8,378 bases of DNA from a candidate division NPL-UPA2 bacterium (GTDB lineage: Bacteria > NPL-UPA2 > JAGMAN01): assembly GCA_021129695.1 (NCBI GenBank), contig JAJOKU010000075.1, forward strand, positions 1-8,378. Reading direction: 5' to 3'. Each line of letters begins with the position of its first letter. The stretch's first letter is position 1. The notes below the pieces were generated by a model. That model made no database searches, was not told the origin of the DNA, and worked only from the letters and a program-made list of their open reading frames with translations. The position numbers and the translations under genes are program-made. Below are positions 1 to 5,985 of the stretch, in pieces.

Positions 1-37
1 GTAATTGAAAGGGTTACATTTCTGACATCTAAAAATA

Positions 38-562
38 ATGCGTAACTCGTGTGATTTAATGGGAAAGTATGAGGATAAGTGGAAAGAGGTCAAGGGGAGT
101 AAGCCCACTAAAATATTTGGTTCCCCTTCCACAGCAGAACCGAAGGCGGTGCCAGTCTCCCTGAGCAAGCTCCTGCGGGAAATAAGGGTGGGCTTTAAGC
201 ATTTCCATCCTCTCTGGAGAGAGATTCTATCCCCTGAGGTGCTGATAGAGCTAAAGAAGGTGGTAGCCTTAGATGATGAGAAGTTCAAATTCCCCGACTC
301 CCTGTGGGCGAAGATCGTCTATGATTTTGCTTATACTTTCAGCCTCTGGAAGAATAACCGACATAAATTAGTGGACATCATGGCTCCTCTGTACTATGGG
401 AGAACAGCCTCCTTCGTAATAGAAACCAAGAAAATAAGTGGAGTAAAGGCAGAAGGAATCATTGAGGCCCAGGCAGAAGAGTTTGAGCGGCTGAAGCCAT
501 ACTTCCTCAATAAACTCGAGAAATGGGAAGAGGTCAGGGAACGGGGGGTGGAAGTAGAGTGA
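38..562 (+). CDS. Orphan C-terminal domain of a glucosylglycerate-synthase-like glycosyltransferase (N-terminally truncated)
   Basis: The 174-residue product matches, from memory, the C-terminal helical part of GT2-type glycosyltransferases annotated as glucosylglycerate synthase-like. The recognisable landmarks are KWKEVKGSKPTKIFG at about residues 14-28, WAKIVYDFA at about 89-97 and PLYYGRTASFVIET at about 116-129, then FERLKPYF near the end. In that family a roughly 300-residue catalytic domain comes first. Here it is missing: the same frame has stops at 2-4 and 23-25, and the other two frames upstream hold no visible GT motif. Family resemblance runs back to about residue 5 (CDLM), so the ATG at 38 or the one at 59 may be only a chance start; neither has a Shine-Dalgarno site. 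The stop codon overlaps the GTG start of gpgS (GTGA, 559-562). It could be a decayed remnant or a retained partner domain; it has no catalytic motif of its own. Confidence 0.6.
   Translation: MRNSCDLMGKYEDKWKEVKGSKPTKIFGSPSTAEPKAVPVSLSKLLREIRVGFKHFHPLWREILSPEVLIELKKVVALDDEKFKFPDSLWAKIVYDFAYTFSLWKNNRHKLVDIMAPLYYGRTASFVIETKKISGVKAEGIIEAQAEEFERLKPYFLNKLEKWEEVRERGVEVE
544..562 (+). promoter_or_regulatory. Ribosome-binding site and coupled GTG start of gpgS
   Basis: A G-rich tract (GGTGG at 547-551) lies 7 bases before GTG 559. The start codon overlaps the upstream TGA (560-562) as GTGA. This arrangement indicates translational coupling and decides the start against the ATG at 523. Confidence 0.6.
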
Positions 563-1554
563 AGGTGGAGACCTGGCTTAAGAAGAATACCTTCCATCAC
601 TCCCAGTTCATGGACATAGAGAAATTGGTTGAGCTGAAAAAGAAGAAGGGAGTAAAAATCAGCCTGGGATTGCCCACCTTGAATGAGGAGGAAACCATCG
701 TCAGCGAAGTGGTTGTTCTTCGGTCTGAGCTAATGGAGAACTATCCCCTGATCGATGAGCTGGCCGTTATTGACAGTGGCTCAACCGATCGGACATGTGA
801 GTATGCCAAACGCTATGGAGCTGATGTCTACCAGGCTAAAGATTGTCTTACCGAGGAAGGAAGTTATGTCGGAAAAGGAGAGAGCCTCTGGAAGAGCCTT
901 TACGTCCTGAAGGGAGATATTATCATCTGGATAGATGCTGACATAAAGAATGTTCATCCCAAGTTCGCTTACGGGCTGGTCGGACCACTGCTTACTGATG
1001 ATGAGATAGGATATGTTAAGGCATTCTATGAGCGACCTCTGGCCGTGGCCGATGGGATGCATCCGACCGGTGGGATGCAGCCAACTGGAGGAGGTAGAGT
1101 GACTGAGATTCTCATCCGTCCCCTCCTGAATATGTTCTTTCCCGACTTAGGTGGGTTTATGCAACCCCTCTCAGGTGAATATGCCGGCAGGAGAGAGATA
1201 TTAGAGCAGGTTCCTTTCTTTATCGGTTACGGGGTGGAGACCTGTCTGCTCATTGACATCTGTCAGAAGTTTGGCTTAGAGAAGATGGCTCAGGTTGACC
1301 TGGATCGGCGTGTCCACCGCAATCGTCGTCTCCCGGCTTTAGGCAGAATGTCCTTTGGGATACTCCAGGCTTTCTTCAATCGGGTGGAGGCCCTGGATAA
1401 AATTGCCCTCAAAGATGAGCTCAGTGAAACAATTCGTCTCTTCAAACGCCATGGGACAGAGTATCTCTTTGACATCAATGAATATAAAGCAGTGGAAAGA
1501 CCCCCCATGGCCACCATCCCTGCCTACCAGAAGAGAAGGCAAAATTTAAAATAA
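559..1554 (+). CDS. gpgS: Glucosyl-3-phosphoglycerate synthase (GpgS), GT2-like fold
   Basis: This cytosolic enzyme transfers glucose from an NDP-glucose to D-3-phosphoglycerate, giving glucosyl-3-phosphoglycerate, the first step of the phosphorylating glucosylglycerate pathway. With the GTG start at 559 the protein has 331 residues, close to the family's usual length. Visible landmarks are LPTLNEEETI (38-47), DSGSTDRT (72-79), GKGESLWKSL (105-114), the metal-binding DAD (126-128), VKAFYERPL (153-161), GGGRVTEILIRPLLN (177-191), QPLSGEYAGRREIL (202-215), GYGVE (223-227) and AQVDLDRRVHRNR (244-256). All follow the GpgS pattern. An ATG at 523 would add 12 residues inside the upstream frame. GTG 559 is preferred because it gives a GTGA overlap with the upstream stop, has a GGTGG purine tract 7 bases before it, and begins WLKKNTFHH as the family does. 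A duplicated hexapeptide lies at residues 166-177. Confidence 0.93.
   Translation: MKVETWLKKNTFHHSQFMDIEKLVELKKKKGVKISLGLPTLNEEETIVSEVVVLRSELMENYPLIDELAVIDSGSTDRTCEYAKRYGADVYQAKDCLTEEGSYVGKGESLWKSLYVLKGDIIIWIDADIKNVHPKFAYGLVGPLLTDDEIGYVKAFYERPLAVADGMHPTGGMQPTGGGRVTEILIRPLLNMFFPDLGGFMQPLSGEYAGRREILEQVPFFIGYGVETCLLIDICQKFGLEKMAQVDLDRRVHRNRRLPALGRMSFGILQAFFNRVEALDKIALKDELSETIRLFKRHGTEYLFDINEYKAVERPPMATIPAYQKRRQNLK
1054..1089 (+). repeat. 18-base tandem duplication inside gpgS
   Basis: Two 18-base units, 1054-1071 and 1072-1089, agree at 14 of 18 positions and encode GMHPTG followed by GMQPTG. Three of the four differences fall in third codon positions that leave the residue unchanged; the other changes His to Gln. 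The repeat lengthens the loop just before the conserved GGGRVTE motif. Confidence 0.75.
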
Positions 1555-1588
1555 AAACATTTCGCATTTTTAGCCTCTAATTTTTAAG

Positions 1589-2143
1589 ATGAGCAAATTG
1601 ATTCTGGTGCGACATGGGGAAACGGATTGGAATGCGGAGGATCGGATTCAGGGTTGGCTTGATATTCCCTTAAATGAGGAGGGCCGGCGGCAGGCGGAGA
1701 GACTGGCTCAGGAGTTAGCCGAGACGAAGATAGCGGCCATCTATTCCAGCCCCTTGAAGAGAGCCTTTCAGACAGCAGAGATTGTTGCTGAAAAACACCA
1801 TCTAATGGTGAAAAAGGTTTCTGCCTTTAAGGAGATAAATCAGGGAAGATGGCAGGGGCTTCTTGTCTCCGAGGCCAGGAAGAAGTATAAGAATCTCTAC
1901 CAGAGGTGGCTCACCCACCCCTTAGAGGTAGTGCCTCCCGGCGGGGAGAGCCTTGAGGAAGTCTACCAGCGCGTCGTGAAAGCCTGCCAGGCCCTTGTTA
2001 ATAATCACCCCCAGGAAACGCTCTGCCTGGTGACCCATAAAGTAACCGCTGCTCTAACTAAATGCTACTACCTTGGCCTTGATAGAAACCGCATCTGGGA
2101 ACTCCTGCCAGAGAATGCTACCTGGGAAATAATTGATGCCTAA
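1589..2143 (+). CDS. Histidine phosphatase (phosphoglycerate-mutase-like), probable glucosyl-3-phosphoglycerate phosphatase
   Basis: This 184-residue protein belongs to the histidine phosphatase superfamily. LVRHGETDWN (6-15) carries the phospho-accepting His9 in the RHG motif. SSPLKRAFQTA (53-63) supplies Arg58, FKEINQGRWQG (80-90) the probable acid Glu82, and LVTHKVTAAL (147-156) the second catalytic His150. The common SHG around that His is THK here, a variation also found in family members, so activity is expected. The mycobacterial GpgP phosphatase belongs to this superfamily, and the gene lies 34 bases after gpgS. Dephosphorylation of glucosyl-3-phosphoglycerate (or of a mannosylated derivative) is therefore the likeliest role. 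A generic phosphoglycerate mutase or alpha-ribazole phosphatase assignment cannot be excluded from sequence alone. The ATG at 1589 is fixed by an in-frame stop at 1571-1573, but no Shine-Dalgarno site precedes it. The end overlaps the next gene by 8 bases. Confidence 0.85.
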   Translation: MSKLILVRHGETDWNAEDRIQGWLDIPLNEEGRRQAERLAQELAETKIAAIYSSPLKRAFQTAEIVAEKHHLMVKKVSAFKEINQGRWQGLLVSEARKKYKNLYQRWLTHPLEVVPPGGESLEEVYQRVVKACQALVNNHPQETLCLVTHKVTAALTKCYYLGLDRNRIWELLPENATWEIIDA

Positions 2144-3383
2144 GCCCACAGTTGCCATTCTTCACTATAGCTCCTACCCGGTCATTGGTGGGGTGGAGGT
2201 AGTTATTGAAGCTCATGCCCGATTGCTAACTGGTCACGGTTATCCGGTGAAACTGATAGTGGGAGAAGGCGAGTCTTTTGATTCCGGCATCGCGGTTAAG
2301 GTCATTCCGGAGATGCGTTCCCTCCAGAAGATTGACCGTAGAATAAATGAAGAATTGGAGGAGGGAAGAGTAAGTGAGAAGTTCGACCAGATGAGAGACT
2401 GTCTCTACCATGAGTTAAAGGCGCAGTTATCCTCAGTGGACCTAGGTATCATTCATAACCTCCTCACTATGCATTTTAATTTAGCTCTGACGGCTGCCCT
2501 GGAGAAGATAATTGACGAAGCGTCCGTAGGACAGCCTAAATTCATTGCCTGGTGCCACGATGCCACCTTCAAAGATGCCCACTACGCTGGCCAGTGGAGG
2601 GACGCCTATCCCTGGCATTTGCTCTCTTCACTTCTTCCGGGAGTGAAGTATGTAACCATTTCCCAGATGCGCCGAAGACAGTTATCCCAACTTTTTAAAG
2701 TGAAGGAAGACCGGATTAATGTTATTCCAGACGGGATTGACCCTAAAAGCTTTCTCAATCTAAGTCCGGTTTCAATATCCATATTTGACCATTTCCGTCT
2801 GTTTGAGGAAGACTTGGTCATGTTTTACCCGACCAGAATCGTTCGGCGTAAGAACATTGAGCTGGCTATTAAAATAACTAAAAGCATTAATGAGAAAGGT
2901 CACCGAGCCAGCCTCCTCATCACCAGTCCTCCCGATCCCCATAACGAGGATAGTCTGCGCTATTATGAATCATTGAAAGAACTGGCCAGGGAGCTAAACA
3001 TTGAAAAGAAGGTTATATTTCTGTACGAGTATAAAGATGATGAAGGAGAGAGAATAAGGGTAGATGACCACCTCTTGCGTGACCTCTATCTGCTGTCTGA
3101 CCTGCTTCTTTTCCCAACCCGAGGGGAAGGTTTTGGTATCCCCATCCTGGAATCGGCAATCTCACATCTTCCGGTGGTCTGCTCTCGAATAGAGCCCCTC
3201 ACCGAAGTGGCCGGGGAAGAGGCTTTGTATTTAGACCTGGATGATAAGCCGGAGAAGATGGCTGGGTCTATCATTAGCTACCTGAAAAGTCACTTAACTT
3301 TGCCCCTTTTCAAGAAAGCCCTTCGCAGCTATACCTGGGAGGCTATCTTCGCTCAGAAAATTGAACCATTAATTAATTCATGA
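2136..3383 (+). CDS. GT4 retaining glycosyltransferase, candidate mannosylglucosyl(phospho)glycerate synthase
   Basis: With ATG 2136 as start the protein has 415 residues and the two-Rossmann GT-B layout of family GT4. The N-terminal half carries the acceptor-side loop PVIGGVE (15-21) and conserved HN and HD pairs (107-108, 141-142). The C-terminal half carries VIPDGIDP (196-203), RIVRRKNIELA (234-244) with the donor-phosphate-binding Arg/Lys, and the EX7E signature EGFGIPILE with Glu331 and Glu339. An in-frame TTG at 2133 is an alternative start; the ATG follows a weak GGGAA at 2124-2128. It overlaps the phosphatase gene by 8 bases and shares ATGA with the next gene. In Petrotoga mobilis, a mannosyltransferase that acts on the GpgS product is functionally linked to gpgS (MggA), with a homologous MggS acting on glucosylglycerate. 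Position makes that role plausible here, but donor and acceptor cannot be read from the sequence. Confidence 0.82.
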   Translation: MPKPTVAILHYSSYPVIGGVEVVIEAHARLLTGHGYPVKLIVGEGESFDSGIAVKVIPEMRSLQKIDRRINEELEEGRVSEKFDQMRDCLYHELKAQLSSVDLGIIHNLLTMHFNLALTAALEKIIDEASVGQPKFIAWCHDATFKDAHYAGQWRDAYPWHLLSSLLPGVKYVTISQMRRRQLSQLFKVKEDRINVIPDGIDPKSFLNLSPVSISIFDHFRLFEEDLVMFYPTRIVRRKNIELAIKITKSINEKGHRASLLITSPPDPHNEDSLRYYESLKELARELNIEKKVIFLYEYKDDEGERIRVDDHLLRDLYLLSDLLLFPTRGEGFGIPILESAISHLPVVCSRIEPLTEVAGEEALYLDLDDKPEKMAGSIISYLKSHLTLPLFKKALRSYTWEAIFAQKIEPLINS

Positions 3384-4576
3384 AAATTCTCTTTATGCCG
3401 AAGGAAATTCCCCATGAGAAAGTCATTGGGGGACCAATAATAATATATAACCGGATTAAATATCTCTCCCGCGGCCATCAGGTCTCCCTGCTTTCTTTCC
3501 TGCGGCGGGAAGAAGAAAAGAAGCACCTGCATACGGTAACCAAATTTTGTCAGGCAGCAGAGTTCCCGGCGCTACCCAGGGGAAGACCTTTTATCAAAGG
3601 ACTCTACCAGTTCTTCTTCTCTCCCACTCCACCTTATTTCCTGACCACCTATACTCAGGAGATGCAGGACAAGACCGTCGAGATGACAAAGAGATACGGC
3701 TACGATGTGATAATTGCTGAATACACAGTTATGGGACAATATCTTTACCGAAATGATGCCCTGCCGGCAAAGGTAAAGAAGGTCATCTCCTGCCATGAGA
3801 TTTATTTCCCCGCCCGACTTACTGCCTTTAAGAAGGAGTGGTATAAGAAGGAAGGGTTAAGAGCTCTCATCCATCTCAAGGGCCTGAGAAGATATGAGCT
3901 GGATATGTATCGGAGTGCCGATAAGGTTCTCACCCTCACTACTGAGGATAGGGACAAACTTCTGAGCTTTGCCCCGGAGTTAAATATATCGGTTGTTCCC
4001 CATGGAGTGGATGTAGAGTATTTTACTCCCCAGGAGAGAGAAGAAGAACCAGCCATTATGTTTCTTGGCAATTACCCTCATCTTCCTAACCGGGATGCCG
4101 CCCTTTACTTTGTCAGCGAGATTCTACCCTTAGTGAGAAAAGAATTTCCCAGCATCAAACTTTACTTAGTAGGAAGGGGACCACAGGAGGATATAATAGC
4201 CTTAGGGAAAGACCCCAATATCATGGTCACCGGAACTGTCGATGACGTCAGACCGTATTTCAAAAAGGCGAGCCTCTTTATCTGCCCGGTGCGTTTAGGG
4301 GGAGGTTTCCGGGGGAAGATACTGGAGGCCATGGCCTGTGGACGGCCGGTTGTCTCTACCTCCCTGGGTGCTTTCGGAAGTGGAGCCGTGGATGGAGAAA
4401 ATATCCTCATTGCCGATAGTCCAGATGATTTCGGAGCCAAGGTGATTGAGGTTCTCAAAGACGAGAAGTTATGGAATAAGATATCTATAAATGGAAGAAA
4501 GTTGGTTGAGGAAAGGTTTTCCTGGCAGAAGGGAGTAGAGATTTTGGAGAAGGTTCTGGAGGAACTCATCCAATAA
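3380..4576 (+). CDS. GT4-like glycosyltransferase with GGG-F-R-x-K-ILEA motif
   Basis: This 398-residue GT-B protein starts with a Rossmann beta strand MKILFMP and an IGGP acceptor loop (16-19). A SCHE segment lies at 137-140, VVPHGVDVEYF at 205-215 opens the donor domain, and FLGNYPHLPNRDA (228-240) is typical of the subgroup. The donor-site motif is LGGGFRGKILEAMACGRPVV (306-325). In the classical EX7E signature the first Glu sits eight residues before Glu316; here that place is Gly308, as in the GGGTRLKILEA subgroup of sugar transferases, so this is a subgroup feature rather than a lesion. No membrane segment or signal peptide is seen. The ATG overlaps the upstream stop by ATGA and lacks a clear Shine-Dalgarno, so it is probably translated by coupling. 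It may decorate the same solute or another glycan; the substrate is unknown. Confidence 0.82.
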   Translation: MKILFMPKEIPHEKVIGGPIIIYNRIKYLSRGHQVSLLSFLRREEEKKHLHTVTKFCQAAEFPALPRGRPFIKGLYQFFFSPTPPYFLTTYTQEMQDKTVEMTKRYGYDVIIAEYTVMGQYLYRNDALPAKVKKVISCHEIYFPARLTAFKKEWYKKEGLRALIHLKGLRRYELDMYRSADKVLTLTTEDRDKLLSFAPELNISVVPHGVDVEYFTPQEREEEPAIMFLGNYPHLPNRDAALYFVSEILPLVRKEFPSIKLYLVGRGPQEDIIALGKDPNIMVTGTVDDVRPYFKKASLFICPVRLGGGFRGKILEAMACGRPVVSTSLGAFGSGAVDGENILIADSPDDFGAKVIEVLKDEKLWNKISINGRKLVEERFSWQKGVEILEKVLEELIQ

Positions 4577-4627
4577 ACTCATCAAGATGTTCAGGGAAGC
4601 AATAGAGACGGAGGAGTAGCAAAAGAA

Positions 4628-4912
4628 ATGGCTTTGGTTCGGGCCAGAGTGGTAGTTTCTGGAAGGGTGCAGGGAGTATTCTTTCGCTACACCACCTGTC
4701 AGGAAGCCGAGCGCCTTAAGGTAAACGGCTGGGTGGCCAACCGTAGGGATGGGACGGTGGAGGCGGTGATGGAAGGAGAGAAGCCTGCGGTGGAAGCCCT
4801 GATTACCTGGTGCCATCATGGCCCACCGGGAGCAGTAGTCAGGAAGGTGGAGGTTGACTGGCAGGAATATAAAGGAGAATTTAGCTCCTTCTCCATCAAA
4901 GGCTGGGGATAG
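4628..4912 (+). CDS. acyP: Acylphosphatase
   Basis: This small cytosolic enzyme hydrolyses the carboxyl-phosphate bond of acyl phosphates such as 1,3-bisphosphoglycerate. At 94 residues it has the standard family length. It shows the signature GRVQGVFFRY (12-21) with catalytic Arg20 and the second motif GWVANRRDGTVE (34-45) with catalytic Asn38, matching Arg23 and Asn41 of the muscle enzyme. The ATG at 4628 is preceded by GGAGGAG at 4610-4616, 11 bases upstream, and the gene follows the second GT4 gene after 51 bases. It could belong to the same transcript. Its base composition is GC-richer than the preceding gene (39 of 60 bases in 4741-4800 against 20 of 60 in 4441-4500), so a separate history is possible. 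A link to 3-phosphoglycerate supply for GpgS is speculative. Confidence 0.95.
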   Translation: MALVRARVVVSGRVQGVFFRYTTCQEAERLKVNGWVANRRDGTVEAVMEGEKPAVEALITWCHHGPPGAVVRKVEVDWQEYKGEFSSFSIKGWG

Positions 4913-4977
4913 GGAGAAGATGTTGACATAGATGGAGAATGTGGCAGAATTCAGGTGAGAGTTACTGAAAAAGTCCC
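4913..4977. other. Convergent intergenic gap
   Basis: Sixty-five bases separate the stop of the acylphosphatase gene from the stop of the GHMP kinase gene on the other strand. I see no GC-rich stem followed by a T run in either direction. The only pairing found is a 9-base perfect inverted repeat, 4889-4897 with 4931-4939, with a 33-base loop; it starts inside the acylphosphatase gene. A 6-base hairpin (4872-4877 with 4885-4890) lies just before it. Confidence 0.5.
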
Positions 4978-5985
4978 TCATTTCTGAGAAACACTCAATC
5001 CTTTTCGGGCTATCTTGAATTCCATATATTTTGCTCCTTTAGCCTCTAAAGATTTTATTACCTTGTCTCTATTTTCGGGTTCGGCATAGGTTATCATACA
5101 CCCTCCCCCACCTGCTCCACAGAGTTTACTGGCTAAGGCTCCGGCTTTCTTTGCTTCAGCAATTATTTCTTCAATGTGAGGATTGGTCACTCCCTCAGCA
5201 ATATTTTTTCTAATTTCCCACTCTTCGTTTAATAGCTGGGTAAATCTTTTCAAATCCTGGGCGAGAAGACACTCCCGCATTCTTATTCCACTATCTCTTA
5301 ATTTTTTCAAGAATTTGCGGGTATCCCCGATGTCATCAATATATCCTTTCACCAAAGCCCAGTTAGTGGCTCCGGAAAAACGGGGCTCCCCGGTAAAGAA
5401 AAGGATTATAGATTCATTAAGCCTCTCGATAACTTCTTCGGGCAACTCTATTTTCTCAGTTCGGCTACCTTTCACGTCCGACCAGATTGCATTTATTCCT
5501 CCATACATAGCGGCAAAATAATCCTGTTTACCGGTGAGGACTTTGATACTCTGAGCCTCAATGTTTGCTCCCCAGTCAATAAGTTGCTCGGGAGTAAATC
5601 CAGTCTTATTTAACTCATTGAGGGCCCCGCTCAGGCTAATCAACAGGGAAGAGGAAGTGCCCAGCCCGGACCCCTTGGGGATTCCAATCTCAGTAGTAAC
5701 GTTCAATCCCACTTTAGGCCTATAAAACTTGATGATTCGGGCAATAAAACCCAATTCGCTTTCAAGGTTCAGAGAATCAATATCTTTATATTCCTCTCGG
5801 ATGTTTAAATCGATAGAATGAAGGTGGATCTCCTCATTCTCCCGGGCCTCTATTCTCACTCTGGTAAGCAGGTTAATAGCAATGTTTACCGTTGGCCCTC
5901 CTGGTTCAAAAAGATAGAGTGGAAGAACATCCAGGGCACCACCAGCTAAGTCTATTCTTGTGGGAGCATTGGCAGAAATAATCAT
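4978..5985 (-). CDS. GHMP-family sugar kinase (HddA / heptose-7-phosphate kinase-like)
   Basis: The 335-residue protein has the three GHMP motifs. These are the N-terminal APTRIDLAGGALDV (7-20), the ATP-binding PKGSGLGTSSSL (103-114) and the C-terminal KLCGAGGGGCM (287-297). The segment GKQDYFAAMYGGIN (152-165) resembles the sugar-binding GxQDxxAxxxGG region of D-glycero-D-manno-heptose-7-phosphate 1-kinase and related fucose-type kinases. It probably phosphorylates the anomeric carbon of a sugar or sugar phosphate; the exact substrate is not determined. The start ATG overlaps the stop of the beta-helix gene by four bases (ATGA, 5982-5985), with GAGGT at 5993-5997 seven bases upstream on the minus strand. 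The two genes are thus one transcript and are probably coupled. Its base composition is clearly lower in GC than that of the gene it overlaps. Confidence 0.88.
   Translation of the reverse strand: MIISANAPTRIDLAGGALDVLPLYLFEPGGPTVNIAINLLTRVRIEARENEEIHLHSIDLNIREEYKDIDSLNLESELGFIARIIKFYRPKVGLNVTTEIGIPKGSGLGTSSSLLISLSGALNELNKTGFTPEQLIDWGANIEAQSIKVLTGKQDYFAAMYGGINAIWSDVKGSRTEKIELPEEVIERLNESIILFFTGEPRFSGATNWALVKGYIDDIGDTRKFLKKLRDSGIRMRECLLAQDLKRFTQLLNEEWEIRKNIAEGVTNPHIEEIIAEAKKAGALASKLCGAGGGGCMITYAEPENRDKVIKSLEAKGAKYMEFKIARKGLSVSQK

Noticed and set aside
5..35. TTGAAA and an A/T-rich -10-like stretch upstream of the first gene
   Set aside because: The best -10 candidates are poor at 16-19 base spacing, and the upstream sequence is cut off by the window edge.
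1..45. Tail of a possible upstream gene in frame 1 ending at 43-45
   Set aside because: Only 14 codons are visible and nothing in them is recognisable, so it cannot be told from a chance open frame.
1469..1488. Perfect TTGACA inside gpgS followed by TATAAA
   Set aside because: The spacer is only 8 bases, and nothing like a -10 box lies at 16-18 bases; it falls within coding sequence.
4587..4619. Ten-codon frame (MFREAIETEE) before the acylphosphatase gene
   Set aside because: Too short to distinguish from chance, with no ribosome-binding site of its own; its end merely contains the acylphosphatase Shine-Dalgarno.
4923..4950. TTGACA with CAGAAT 16 bases downstream on the plus strand in the convergent gap
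   Set aside because: The -10 element matches consensus at only 4 of 6 positions and would drive RNA antisense to the kinase gene; too weak to call without start mapping.
4162..4981. Minus-strand open frames opposite the second GT4 and acylphosphatase genes
   Set aside because: They overlap strongly supported genes and contain no recognisable motif.
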